Positions 1-7,991 are shown, counted from the first letter of the stretch. The stretch is DNA of 16,258 nt from Ornithoclostridium faecigallinarum (GCA_018713665.1 DVOI01000011.1:1-16258); one strand, 5' to 3'. Numbers and translations are program-made. Notes: generated by a model from the sequence alone, not told the origin.

Positions 1-52
1 TATTTTTTTAATATTTATGAAATGCCGATTTAAGACGCGCGCCCTTCGGCGC

Positions 53-77
53 AAAAAAACGCGCCCCGAAGGGCGCG
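53..77 (-). terminator. Intrinsic terminator after the PI-PLC-like gene
   Basis: Read on the minus strand, positions 77-71 (CGCGCCC) pair with 66-60 (GGGCGCG) around a UUCG tetraloop closed by C-G, one of the most stable RNA loops known. Seven T follow at once (59-53), then GCG. It starts 17 bases past the stop of the PI-PLC-like gene. The same region also contains a longer perfect 13-bp inverted repeat (37-49 with 66-78), so an alternative larger hairpin is possible. On the plus strand the T-run is poor (TTTCTTT), so termination is mainly for the minus strand. Confidence 0.9.
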
Positions 78-93
78 CCGTTTCTTTCGGGAT

Positions 94-1107
94 TCAGGCG
101 ATGTTCTCTCCCTTGAACAACGCGTCCTTCAGCCCCGGATCGACAAGTCCCTTTGCGGCGTTGAGCTTGACGACTATTTTGAAAACCTCGTCCGACGCTC
201 TCTCGCTGCCGATGTCGTCGTCTGCGACGAAGTCGCGCATCACGATGTTGATCGCGGCGAGCTTGTCGGCGTTCTCCGCCTTTTCCAGCCCTGCGAGCCA
301 ATCATTGGCGATGGGTCTGAACTTCGCCTCCGCCTCGGCGAGCCAGTTGGTCGCGGTGATTTGCGACTGCAACACGAACAGCTTGCCCTCGCTCTTGCCA
401 GAGATGTACTTGTCCCACTCGGCGATGAGCAGCGGATACTTCTCTTCATATTTGTTCTTGCTTATGCTGTGTATGCCTCTGTTGTATTCCGACTGCAAAT
501 ACTCTTCTCTCTCGTAGAGGAAGTCTTTTTGTTCACACTTTTCGGGGGTGCGGTAGACGATGACGACGTTCTTGCCCCACTCGCGCATCTGCCCGAGCGT
601 GACCTCTGACGGGACCGCAGCGAGCGTTTTGTCGAGCGCGATGCTGCCCAATTTTTGTTCGAGTATCGCGATCACCTTGTCCTCGGTGGCGTCCCATGTG
701 TGCTGAAAGTCGAGCACGATCACTTCGGAAGGATACTTCGCGACGAACGCGACGATGTCGTCGCACGCCTCGACAAGCGTCATATGCTTTGGGCTGGGCC
801 AGAAAAACGAATCGGTGTTGCCGTGTACAAAAGACGGTTCGCCGTTGACGTCGGTCACGCGGCAGTCGAAATATCTCACGCCGCCGTCAAGCATCTCGGC
901 AAAATCGCTGTGCTGGGTGCATGCCGTGTCGTTCTGCCCCACGGTGCCGGCGTCGTGCGCGCCCAGCATGACTATCTCTCCGAGCTTTGCGTCGCTCTTC
1001 AAACAGGACATATATCCGCCCGAATACTCTTCGCCGCACGCCGCGAATGAGACGCAGAGCATACATACCGCCGCCAAAGCGGCTATGACAACGATCTTCC
1101 TTTTCAT
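94..1107 (-). CDS. PI-PLC X-domain-like lipoprotein
   Basis: A 337-residue exported protein. Residues 1-23 form a basic, hydrophobic signal peptide ending F-A-A before Cys24, a slightly relaxed lipobox, so it is probably lipid-anchored outside the membrane. The mature part matches the X domain of phosphatidylinositol-specific phospholipase C. G-A-H51-D52-A-G-T resembles the first catalytic His motif, R78-Y-F-D81-C-R83 gives the Asp/Arg pair, and V-H95-G the second catalytic His. Spacing is close to Bacillus PI-PLC (H32/D67/R69/H82). Family members cleave phosphoinositides or glycosylphosphatidylinositols by general acid-base catalysis through a cyclic intermediate; the real substrate here is unknown. 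The length fits the bacterial family (about 300-340). The start is supported by GAGGTGAGG upstream of the ATG. It is last in its gene group but has its own promoter. I could not place the late catalytic Asp, so activity is inferred. Confidence 0.82.
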   Translation of the reverse strand: MKRKIVVIAALAAVCMLCVSFAACGEEYSGGYMSCLKSDAKLGEIVMLGAHDAGTVGQNDTACTQHSDFAEMLDGGVRYFDCRVTDVNGEPSFVHGNTDSFFWPSPKHMTLVEACDDIVAFVAKYPSEVIVLDFQHTWDATEDKVIAILEQKLGSIALDKTLAAVPSEVTLGQMREWGKNVVIVYRTPEKCEQKDFLYEREEYLQSEYNRGIHSISKNKYEEKYPLLIAEWDKYISGKSEGKLFVLQSQITATNWLAEAEAKFRPIANDWLAGLEKAENADKLAAINIVMRDFVADDDIGSERASDEVFKIVVKLNAAKGLVDPGLKDALFKGENIA

Positions 1108-1132
1108 GACCTCACCTCGCGTTGTTGGTTAT

Positions 1133-1161
1133 ATTATAATCTATGAATATGCGCTCGTCAA
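1133..1161 (-). promoter_or_regulatory. Sigma-A promoter of the PI-PLC-like gene
   Basis: On the minus strand TTGACG (1161-1156), a 17-base spacer, then TATAAT (1138-1133). Transcription would begin near 1126, leaving a short leader with the ribosome binding site. It fills most of the 63-base gap after the wHTH/zinc-ribbon gene, so the lipoprotein can be expressed independently of the two genes upstream. Confidence 0.85.
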
Positions 1162-1170
1162 GCGATCGCG

Positions 1171-1680
1171 TCACATATCTTTTTTGCGCACGACGGTGCC
1201 GCAATAGGCGCACTTGATCTCACCGTCTCTCAGCACGAGAGGCGCGTTGCAATTGGGGCACTTGCCAAGGTCGATGTAATCTCCCTGTTTGGGCGCGGAG
1301 CGCGCGATGTTGCCCTCGGCGTCGAGGACATAGCCTTTGAGACAGCCCTGCGCGATCAGATAGTCCACGCTTGCGCGCACGTTTTTGTCGTTTTTGCCGA
1401 GATGGGCGGCGATTGCCGACACCGTCCCCAAGCCCTCGTCCTCTATCGCCGCAAGCACCGCGCCGTGCAGACTTTGGTTGGAATATTGCACCCAAGCGAC
1501 CGGCGTGCCGTAAAAACCGAGCACCGTCAAAATTATGCCTATGACCATCACCGCGGTGATGCCGTTGCCCGCGCCGAGCACGATCATCGGGATTCCGGCG
1601 ATCAGCCCTACGGTGAGGAACATCGCCACGCCGAACGCCCTCTGTTTTTTGACCTTGAATCTCTTTTGATTGTTGCTCAT
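1171..1680 (-). CDS. Membrane protein with winged-helix-like and zinc-ribbon domains
   Basis: A 169-residue protein that I do not recognise as a named family. It has three visible parts. A basic N terminus is followed by two hydrophobic helices (about 15-37 and 40-62). Residues about 70-127 are helical with a hairpin-like end (L-K-G-Y-V-L-D-A-E-G-N-I) and read like a small winged helix. A C-terminal zinc ribbon has C141-x2-C144 and C157-x2-C160. With no export signal beyond the two helices, both soluble domains probably face the cytoplasm. The ATG lies two bases after the nitroreductase stop, and its ribosome binding site (GAGGAGTGA) is made of that gene's last codons, so translation is likely coupled. 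A sensor or scaffold role is possible, but function is unknown. The gene call is firm because of coupling, RBS and conserved-looking domain layout. Confidence 0.82.
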   Translation of the reverse strand: MSNNQKRFKVKKQRAFGVAMFLTVGLIAGIPMIVLGAGNGITAVMVIGIILTVLGFYGTPVAWVQYSNQSLHGAVLAAIEDEGLGTVSAIAAHLGKNDKNVRASVDYLIAQGCLKGYVLDAEGNIARSAPKQGDYIDLGKCPNCNAPLVLRDGEIKCAYCGTVVRKKDM

Positions 1681-1682
1681 AT

Positions 1683-2207
1683 TCACTCCTCGAAAACTAT
1701 CTTTTCGTCCGCGGATTTGCGCTTTTTGGGGCGCGCTTCGTCCGCGGGATGGCCGATCGCGACGATGAGTTTGACCTTTTCGCCTACCGAAAGAGGCAGC
1801 TCCTTTGCAATCTTTTTCGCCTGCAGCCAGCCTATTATGCACGTCCCCAGCCCCAGCTCCGTCGCGCGCAGGCAAAGGTGACCGACCGCAAGCCCCAGGT
1901 CGTTGGCGGAAAAATCCAAATTCTTGATCTTGTCCGCCGCCTTGTCGATCGCGGACGGCTTTGCGGTGACGACAATCAGCGCGGGCGCCTCGTCGGTGAA
2001 ACCGTTCGCGCCGAAAAGCTGCGTGTAATTTGCAATCTTCGCCTTCTTGTCGCCCTTGACGACATAAAATTTCCAAGGCTGCTTGTTGCATGCCGACGGC
2101 GCGAGCAGCGCGCATTCCAGACAATCGCGGATCAGCGCGTCGTCGACGTCCTCGGGCTTGTATGCGCGGCAGCTGTACCTCGCCGCTATCGCTTCTTTTA
2201 CGTCCAT
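1683..2207 (-). CDS. Nitroreductase-family FMN oxidoreductase
   Basis: A 174-residue protein of the nitroreductase superfamily, normally a cytoplasmic FMN-dependent NAD(P)H oxidoreductase acting on quinones or nitro-compounds as a homodimer. Typical features are the N-terminal R9-Y-S-C-R13-A-Y phosphate/FMN-binding stretch, P-S-A-C-N-K-Q-P-W near residues 37-45 (the S-A-x-N-x-Q-P-W signature), a central G-L-A-V-G-H-L helix, G-L-G-T-C-I-I-G and a late A-I-G-H-P. Length fits the small-subunit type. I placed the start at the ATG at 2207 rather than the one 19 codons upstream, because GGAGGAGCT directly precedes it and homologous proteins begin at this point. It heads the minus-strand group and is translationally coupled to the wHTH/zinc-ribbon gene. 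The physiological substrate is not deducible. Confidence 0.9.
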   Translation of the reverse strand: MDVKEAIAARYSCRAYKPEDVDDALIRDCLECALLAPSACNKQPWKFYVVKGDKKAKIANYTQLFGANGFTDEAPALIVVTAKPSAIDKAADKIKNLDFSANDLGLAVGHLCLRATELGLGTCIIGWLQAKKIAKELPLSVGEKVKLIVAIGHPADEARPKKRKSADEKIVFEE

Positions 2208-2235
2208 AGCTCCTCCGTTGGGTCCCTTTTTCTCT

Positions 2236-2264
2236 ATTATATCAGCAATCCGCCCGCAATGCAA
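2236..2264 (-). promoter_or_regulatory. Extended -10 promoter for the nitroreductase group
   Basis: On the minus strand a perfect TATAAT (2241-2236) is preceded by TGA, giving an extended -10 (TG-n-TATAAT). A weak -35 TTGCAT (2264-2259) sits 17 bases upstream. The leader is about 20 bases and holds the GGAGGAG site. It is divergent from the MATE promoter less than 40 bp away. Confidence 0.75.
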
Positions 2265-2298
2265 TACCGCGGCGAAAATTCGACGCGCGTCGCGGACA

Positions 2299-2328
2299 TT
2301 GACAACAATGCGCCTGAAGGACTATACT
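2299..2328 (+). promoter_or_regulatory. Strong promoter of the MATE exporter gene
   Basis: Perfect TTGACA at 2299-2304 and TATACT at 2323-2328 with an 18-base spacer. The expected start of transcription, about seven bases past the -10, is 2334-2336, which coincides with the ATG at 2335. The alternative ATG at 2308 lies inside the promoter spacer and would not be transcribed from this promoter. Confidence 0.75.
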
Positions 2329-2334
2329 GTAAGC

Positions 2335-3762
2335 ATGCAGGCACGTCTGTCCGAAAAGGAAAAATACATCTTCGAAAAGGCGCCCGTCCCCAAGGCGGTC
2401 GTCTCGCTCGTACTGCCGACGGTAATCAGCCAATTGATCACGATCGTCTACAACCTCGCCGACACCTTCTTTGTCGGCAGGCTGGGCGACGAGACGATGG
2501 TCGCGGCGGTCACGCTGTGCCTGCCCATCTATATGCTCTTGACCGCGACCGCCAACCTGTTCGGGATAGGCGGCGCGTCTGTGATGTCGCGCGCACTCGG
2601 CTCCGGCGATCCCGACGGGGCGCGGCGCGCGTCCTCGTTCGCGGTATGGGGCGGCATTGCGGTCGCGGCGGTGCTCTCGCTCGTGTTCGGACTGTTCCGC
2701 AAGCCCCTCCTGACCGCGCTCGGAGCGGACGGGATGCGATTGCAATATGCGGTCGACTACCTGATCTACACGATCGTCGCCGGCTCCGTCCCTACCGTGC
2801 TCTCGTCCGTGCTCGCCCACCTGGTGCGCGCCGAAGGCAAGGCGATGCATGCGGGTATAGGGCTGTCGCTCGGCGGCATCCTCAACGTCGCGCTCGACCC
2901 TCTGTTCGTCTTTGATTGGGGCTTGGGCATGGGGGTGACCGGCGCGGCGCTGGCTACGCTGATCTCCAATTGCGTCTCCGCGCTCTACTTCGTCATACTC
3001 GTGCTCAAATTGCGCGGAGTCGTCACTCTCAAGCCGATTAAAGCCGCCTTTGCGCGCAAGACGTCGCTTGCGGTGATGTCGATAGGGCTTCCGGCGTGTC
3101 TGATGTCCATGCTGACGACCTGCTCCAACCTCGTCGTCAACTATCTCATGGCGGCGTACGGCGACGCGGCAATCGCCGGCATCGGCGTCGCAAAGCGCGT
3201 CAACATGGCTTCATTTGCAATCACTCAGGGCATAACGCAGGGCGCGCTGCCGCTGATCGGCTACAACTACGCGTCCGGAGACCGCCGCCGAATGCGCTCG
3301 TCCATACTGTTCATGTCGGCATGCACGTTCGGCTTCGCGCTGATATGTCTGACAATCTCGCTGTCCTGCACCGAACCGCTCATACGCGCGTTCATCGACA
3401 GCGACGAGACCGTCGCCTACGGCACGCGCTTTTTGCGCATCATATGCTGGGCTGTACTGTCCGCGTCGGTCGGCTTCATCGCGGTCACCGTCTTTCAGGC
3501 GACGGGCAAAAAATACCGCGCGCTGCTGCTGTCCGTGCTGCGCAAGGGCGGTCTCGACGTGCCGCTGATGTTCATCTTGGACGCGCACTTTCCCGCGATC
3601 GGGATCGCGATGGCGACGCCGATTGCCGACTACACCGCCGCGCTCGTCGCAATCATACTCCTCGTTTTGTTTTTACGCACGGCAAAACGCACCCCTCTCG
3701 AGGCCGCCGAATCAAACTCCACCGATCCGCCGACCGACCGCGACGACATTCAAAAAGATTGA
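2335..3762 (+). CDS. MATE family multidrug/sodium antiporter
   Basis: A 475-residue polytopic membrane protein of the MATE family (clostridial MepA/NorM-like type), which exports drugs or metabolites using Na+ or H+ gradients. The N-terminal region P-T-V-I-S-Q-L-I-T-I-V-Y-N-L-A-D-T-F-F-V-G is the classic first-helix signature. It is followed by G-x-A-S-V-M-S-R-A-L-G-S-G-D and, in the second half, the matching Q-G-I-T-Q-G-A-L-P-L-I-G-Y-N-Y motif. About 12 membrane segments in two homologous halves can be picked out; length is typical. Start choice is the one uncertainty. ATG 2335 gives a usual short N terminus and sits at the predicted transcription start. ATG 2308 would add nine residues but lies within the promoter. 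AAGGA at 2317-2321 is 13 bases from ATG 2335 and also inside the promoter. The gene converges on guaB. Confidence 0.93.
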   Translation: MQARLSEKEKYIFEKAPVPKAVVSLVLPTVISQLITIVYNLADTFFVGRLGDETMVAAVTLCLPIYMLLTATANLFGIGGASVMSRALGSGDPDGARRASSFAVWGGIAVAAVLSLVFGLFRKPLLTALGADGMRLQYAVDYLIYTIVAGSVPTVLSSVLAHLVRAEGKAMHAGIGLSLGGILNVALDPLFVFDWGLGMGVTGAALATLISNCVSALYFVILVLKLRGVVTLKPIKAAFARKTSLAVMSIGLPACLMSMLTTCSNLVVNYLMAAYGDAAIAGIGVAKRVNMASFAITQGITQGALPLIGYNYASGDRRRMRSSILFMSACTFGFALICLTISLSCTEPLIRAFIDSDETVAYGTRFLRIICWAVLSASVGFIAVTVFQATGKKYRALLLSVLRKGGLDVPLMFILDAHFPAIGIAMATPIADYTAALVAIILLVLFLRTAKRTPLEAAESNSTDPPTDRDDIQKD

Positions 3763-3782
3763 CATGTTTTGATTTTTGACGC

Positions 3783-3811
3783 AAAAAAAGGACCGCCGCC
3801 GGCGGTCCTTT
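3783..3811 (-). terminator. Terminator of guaB, between convergent genes
   Basis: Perfect 11-bp stem (3787-3797 with 3801-3811) with a three-base loop. On the minus strand, the A-tract side of the stem gives seven T (3789-3783) followed by GCG, so it terminates guaB transcripts. In the plus direction only TTT follows, so it would be a weak stop for the MATE mRNA, although it is the only hairpin seen in that gap. Confidence 0.9.
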
Positions 3812-3826
3812 GACTTGGCAAAAATG

Positions 3827-5281
3827 TCAGCCCTTGGTCGAATAGTTGGGGGCTTCCTTCGTGATCGAGATGTCGTGCGGATGGCTTTCGACGAGCGCCG
3901 CGCCGCTGATCTTGATGAACTTGGCGTTCTTTCTCAACGTGTCGATGTCCTTCATTCCGCAATAGCCCATGCCGCTGCGCAGACCGCCCATGAGTTGGAA
4001 GACGACGTCGGACAGCGCGCCTCTGAACGGGACCCTGCCCTCGACGCCTTCGGGAACGAGCTTTTTCGCGCCCGCCTGGAAGTATCTGTCCTTGCTGCCC
4101 GCGTTCATCGCGCCGAGCGAGCCCATGCCTCTGTACACCTTGAAGCTCCTGCCCTGGAAGATCTCGATGTCGCCCGGGGTCTCTTCGGTGCCGGCGAACA
4201 GACTGCCGATCATGCATGCGCTTGCGCCGGCTCCCAATGCCTTGACGATGTCGCCCGAGAACTTGATGCCGCCGTCCGCGATGATGCGCTTGCCCAGCTT
4301 GTCCGCCGCCTCGGCGCAATCCATGATTGCGGTGACCTGCGGCACGCCGATGCCTGCGATGATACGGGTCGTGCAGATGGAACCGGGTCCGATGCCGACC
4401 TTGACGACGTCCGCGCCGTGGTCGAACAACGCCTTGGTGCCCTCAGCGGTCGCGACGTTGCCGACGACGTAGGTGACGCCGGGATATGCCGATTTGATTT
4501 TTGCGACGGTGTCGAGCACGCCCTTGGAGTGGCCGTGAGCGGTGTCGATGACGATGACGTCGACTTTGGCTTCGACGAGCGCGGCGACGCGGTCGAGCAC
4601 GTCCGCGGTGACGCCGACAGCCGCTCCTGCGAGCAATCTGCCGTTTTCGTCCTTCGCGCTGTTGGGATACTTGATCGCCTTCTCGATGTCCTTGATTGTG
4701 ATGAGTCCTTTGAGGTTGAAGTCCTTGTCGACGAGAGGCAGCTTCTCGATGCGATGCTTGCCGAGAATCTCCTGCGCCTGCTCGAGCGTGGTGCCGACGG
4801 GCGCGGTGACGAGGTTGTCCTTTGTCATGCACTCGCCGATTGTCTTGGTCATGTCCGTCTCAAACCTGAGGTCGCGGTTGGTGATGATGCCGACCAGCTT
4901 GCCTCCCTTGGTCACGGGCACGCCGCTGATGCGGAACTTGCGCATCAAGTCCTCCGCGTCCGCGAGGGTATGCTCGGGGCTGAGGTGGAAGGGATTGGTG
5001 ATGACCCCGTTCTCGCTGCGCTTGACCTTGTCGACCTGCTGCGCCTGGTCTTCGATCGACATGTTTTTGTGGATGATACCGATGCCGCCTTCGCGTGCGA
5101 TTGCTATCGCGAGTTCGTACTCGGTGACCGTGTCCATCGAGGCGCTGAGCAGCGGAATGTTGAGTTTGATCTTGTCGGTGAGGTGCGTCGAAAGATCGAC
5201 TTGGTACGGCAGCACTTCCGAATAGGAAGGGATGAGCAGTACGTCGTCGAAAGTAAGTCCTTCTTTTACGATTTTTGCCAT
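3827..5281 (-). CDS. guaB: Inosine-5'-monophosphate dehydrogenase
   Basis: A 484-residue cytoplasmic enzyme converting IMP and NAD+ to XMP, the committed step of GMP synthesis. The order is standard: an N-terminal barrel part (G-L-T-F-D-D-V-L-L-I-P at 8-18), two CBS domains at about 95-205 (V-T-K-G-G-K-L-V-G-I-I-T-N-R-D and the second repeat L-K-G-L-I-T-I-K-D-I), then the rest of the barrel. The catalytic loop G-S-I-C303-T-T-R carries the nucleophilic Cys; G-N-V-A-T-A-E and A-D-G-G-I-K-F-S-G-D bind IMP. The mobile flap Y-R-G-M-G-S-L-G-A-M (383-392) is followed by the R399-Y400 dyad. The length is that of the full-size bacterial family. The ATG is preceded by AAGGAGAATACC. The gene stands alone with its own promoter and terminator; the leader is too short for a purine riboswitch. 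Confidence 0.98.
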   Translation of the reverse strand: MAKIVKEGLTFDDVLLIPSYSEVLPYQVDLSTHLTDKIKLNIPLLSASMDTVTEYELAIAIAREGGIGIIHKNMSIEDQAQQVDKVKRSENGVITNPFHLSPEHTLADAEDLMRKFRISGVPVTKGGKLVGIITNRDLRFETDMTKTIGECMTKDNLVTAPVGTTLEQAQEILGKHRIEKLPLVDKDFNLKGLITIKDIEKAIKYPNSAKDENGRLLAGAAVGVTADVLDRVAALVEAKVDVIVIDTAHGHSKGVLDTVAKIKSAYPGVTYVVGNVATAEGTKALFDHGADVVKVGIGPGSICTTRIIAGIGVPQVTAIMDCAEAADKLGKRIIADGGIKFSGDIVKALGAGASACMIGSLFAGTEETPGDIEIFQGRSFKVYRGMGSLGAMNAGSKDRYFQAGAKKLVPEGVEGRVPFRGALSDVVFQLMGGLRSGMGYCGMKDIDTLRKNAKFIKISGAALVESHPHDISITKEAPNYSTKG

Positions 5282-5307
5282 GGTATTCTCCTTGCGCTTT
5301 TTCTAAT

Positions 5308-5335
5308 TTTATAGCTTTTGCGCGCCCAAAGTCAA
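5308..5335 (-). promoter_or_regulatory. Promoter of guaB
   Basis: On the minus strand TTGACT (5335-5330), a 16-base spacer and TATAAA (5313-5308). The mRNA would start around 5301, giving a leader of about 20 bases that carries AAGGAG. No room remains for a riboswitch. Confidence 0.78.
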
Positions 5336-5427
5336 GCATATCGCCGCGCAATTTATACCCACTTGAGTGCAAATCGTCCGTTTATTTTCACAAAACTCGC
5401 CAAATGCGCGCAAATGCGTTTTTCGGC

Positions 5428-5456
5428 TTGTCTTTTCGGGCGAATGGTGGTATCAT
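5428..5456 (+). promoter_or_regulatory. Promoter of the GH3 gene
   Basis: TTGTCT at 5428-5433, a 17-base spacer ending in TGG, and TATCAT at 5451-5456, so an extended -10 promoter. Just upstream, CAAATGCG occurs twice (5401-5408 and 5411-5418) with a ten-base period, on one face of the helix, a possible activator site. The leader is about 28 bases and contains GGAG at 5477-5480. Confidence 0.7.
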
Positions 5457-5490
5457 ATGTTTGACTACAAGCCAACGGAGAAATACCGTC

Positions 5491-7986
5491 ATGACACAAC
5501 AACAGCTCAACGATCTCATCTCCCGTATGACATTGCGCGAAAAGGCGGCGATATGCAGCGGCCGCGATTTTTGGACGACAAAACCCTTCCCCAAGCTCGG
5601 GATAGGCTCCTTTGTCATGTCCGACGGTCCGCACGGTCTGCGCAAGGAGAACGAAGACGACGACAACCTCGGCATGAAGATGTCCTTCCCGGCGACGGCG
5701 TTCCCCCCGGCGGTCAATATGGCAAGCTCGTGGGATCCCGACCTCATCCGCGAGATCGGCGTCGCGCTCGGCGAGCAATGCCTCGACCAGCAGGTCGACA
5801 TCTTGCTCGGCCCCGGCATCAACATCAAGCGCTCCCCTCTTTGCGGACGCAATTTTGAGTATTTTTCCGAAGACCCCTATCTCGCCGGCAAGATGGGCGC
5901 CGCCTACATCAAGGGCGTCGAGTCGACGGGCGTGGGCACTTCGCTCAAGCACTTTGCCGTCAACAACAACGAATATCTGCGCATGACGATCAACAGCGTC
6001 GTCGACGAGCGCGCGCTGCGCGAGATTTATCTGTCCGCGTTCGAAGAGTGCGTCAAACAGGGCAAACCGCGCACCGTGATGGCGTCGTACAACCGCATCA
6101 ACGGCGTATACGCGACGGACAATCCGTGGCTGCTCGACACCCTTTTGCGCAAGCAATGGGGATATGAAGGCATGGTCGTCAGCGACTGGAACGCCGCCAA
6201 CGACCGCGTCGCCGGAGTCAAAGCTGGAATGGACCTCGAAATGCCCACGAGCGGCAACAAGAACGACCGCCGCATCCTTGCCGCAATCAAGAGCGGCGCC
6301 CTCACCGAAGAGGAGCTTGACAAGGTCGTCGCCCGCGTCTTACGCACGCTCGAAGTGTGCGAAAACAACCGCCGCCCGTTCAAGGCGGACTATGACAAAG
6401 CGCACGAACTCGCGCGCCGCGCCGCGGACGAATCAATCATATTGCTCAAAAACGACGCCGAACGGCTGCCGCTGTCAAAGGACAAAAAGCTGCTCGTCGT
6501 CGGCAAACTCGCCGAACACAGCCGCTATCAGGGCGCGGGCTCGAGCCGCATCAATCCCTACAAGTTGGTCTCCGTTCGCGAAGCGCTGGACGATGCCGGC
6601 GTCGCGTACGAATACACCGAGGGCTACTCCCTTGACGGCGACGGCAAGGACGCCGAGCTCGAACGCAAGGCGCTCGAGCTCGCCAAGGACTTTGACGGCA
6701 CAATCGTCTGCTGCGTCGGACTGACCGACACTTACGAGAGCGAGGGCTACGATCGCACGCATATGACTCTGCCGCCCTCCCACGACGACCTCGTGACCAA
6801 GCTCGCGGAATCGGGCAAACCTCTCGTCGTCGTGCTGTTCGGCGGTTCGCCCGTCGAGATGCCTTGGCTGGACAAGGTCGACACCTTGGTCAACGCCTAT
6901 CTGCCCGGCGAAGCGTGCGGCGAGGCGGTGCTCGACATCCTGACCGGCGCGGTCAATCCGTCCGGTAAGCTCGCCGAGACCTACCCGTTCAAACTCGAAG
7001 ACAACATCAACGCCGCCTACTTCCCGATGGGACCCAAGAACGTCGAATACCGCGAGAGCATCTATGTGGGCTACCGCTATTACGACAGCGCGAAAAAACA
7101 AGTCGCGTTCCCGTTCGGGCACGGGCTGAGCTACACCACGTTCGCCTATTCCGACCTCAAAGTCGACGACAGCGGCGCGACGTTCACCGTGACCAACACC
7201 GGCAAAGTCGCCGGCGCGGAGGTCGCGCAGATGTACATCCGCGACCTCGATCCCGTCGTCTTCAAGGCGGACAAAGAGCTCAAGGGCTTTGCCAAGGTCT
7301 TCCTCGCCCCCGGCGAGAGCAAGACCGTCACCCTGCCGTTCGACGAGCGCACGTTCGCGTTCTTCAATACCGCCGAGGCCGATTGGCACCGCAGCGACGG
7401 CGAATACGAAATTTTGATAGGCGCGTCGTCGCGCGACATCCGCCTGTCGGCAAAGCGCAAGTTCGCGTTCGGCGAGTCGAGTCCCGTCAACGCGCGCCGC
7501 GCCGAGTGCCCCGTCTACTACGACATCGCCGGGGCGACCGAAATCCCCGCAGATCAATTCCGCGCGCTGTACGACAAGCCCATCCCGCCCAACGTGCCAA
7601 GCAAGCGCGGCGAGTTTGACGACAACACCACTCTCGGCGAATTCGGGTGCTGTCTTTTGGGCAAGCTCATCCTCAAAGCGGCGCCCGCGCTGATCAAGTC
7701 GCAGGTCCCCAACGCCGACATGACGACGATGCTCATCCTCACCCAAGGCATGCAGGGCATGCCGCTGCGCGCGCTCGTCGGCATCTCGAGCGGCATCATT
7801 GACAGCCGCCTTGTGGACGGCTTGCTGCTGTGGGGCAACAAGCACCGTCTGCGCGGCTTCTTCAAGATGATCGCGGGCTTGTTCGGGAGCCTTTCAAACA
7901 TCGAGAAAAAGAACAGGGCGAACATGCAGCGCAAGCTGCAAAAACGCGCCGAACAAAAGGCGAAAGCCAAAGAACAAAACGACTGA
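5491..7986 (+). CDS. Glycoside hydrolase family 3 beta-glucosidase, cytoplasmic
   Basis: An 831-residue retaining exo-glycosidase, probably a beta-glucosidase (xylosidase is possible). No signal peptide, so it acts on imported sugars. The N-terminal barrel shows M-S-D-G-P-H-G-L-R (43-51), K153-H154-F-A-V-N-N-N-E and V-V-S-D232-W, where D232 is the expected nucleophile. The alpha/beta sandwich has Y-E416-S-E418-G-Y-D-R, whose Glu residues are candidates for the acid/base. P-F-G-H-G-L-S-Y-T-T-F (541-551) opens an FN3-like domain ending near 660. A further ~170-residue tail holds an M-P-L-R-A-L-V segment, hydrophobic helices and a very Lys/Glu-rich coiled end; I recall similar tails in other clostridial GH3 enzymes. 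The start at ATG 5491 is set by GGAG ten bases upstream. It is monocistronic, with its own promoter and terminator, 1.2 kb before the GPH transporter gene that may feed it. Confidence 0.95.
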   Translation: MTQQQLNDLISRMTLREKAAICSGRDFWTTKPFPKLGIGSFVMSDGPHGLRKENEDDDNLGMKMSFPATAFPPAVNMASSWDPDLIREIGVALGEQCLDQQVDILLGPGINIKRSPLCGRNFEYFSEDPYLAGKMGAAYIKGVESTGVGTSLKHFAVNNNEYLRMTINSVVDERALREIYLSAFEECVKQGKPRTVMASYNRINGVYATDNPWLLDTLLRKQWGYEGMVVSDWNAANDRVAGVKAGMDLEMPTSGNKNDRRILAAIKSGALTEEELDKVVARVLRTLEVCENNRRPFKADYDKAHELARRAADESIILLKNDAERLPLSKDKKLLVVGKLAEHSRYQGAGSSRINPYKLVSVREALDDAGVAYEYTEGYSLDGDGKDAELERKALELAKDFDGTIVCCVGLTDTYESEGYDRTHMTLPPSHDDLVTKLAESGKPLVVVLFGGSPVEMPWLDKVDTLVNAYLPGEACGEAVLDILTGAVNPSGKLAETYPFKLEDNINAAYFPMGPKNVEYRESIYVGYRYYDSAKKQVAFPFGHGLSYTTFAYSDLKVDDSGATFTVTNTGKVAGAEVAQMYIRDLDPVVFKADKELKGFAKVFLAPGESKTVTLPFDERTFAFFNTAEADWHRSDGEYEILIGASSRDIRLSAKRKFAFGESSPVNARRAECPVYYDIAGATEIPADQFRALYDKPIPPNVPSKRGEFDDNTTLGEFGCCLLGKLILKAAPALIKSQVPNADMTTMLILTQGMQGMPLRALVGISSGIIDSRLVDGLLLWGNKHRLRGFFKMIAGLFGSLSNIEKKNRANMQRKLQKRAEQKAKAKEQND

Positions 7987-7991
7987 AACTC

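Noticed and set aside
1133..1680. Terminator between the zinc-ribbon gene and the PI-PLC-like gene
   Set aside because: No hairpin with T-run in the 63-base gap; readthrough from upstream into the PI-PLC-like gene is likely in addition to its own promoter.
2308..2334. Upstream ATG as start of the MATE gene
   Set aside because: It lies between the -35 and -10 of the apparent promoter and would not be on that transcript. Kept as an alternative if another promoter exists.
5282..5310. Purine riboswitch before guaB
   Set aside because: The predicted leader is only about 20 bases, too short for any aptamer.
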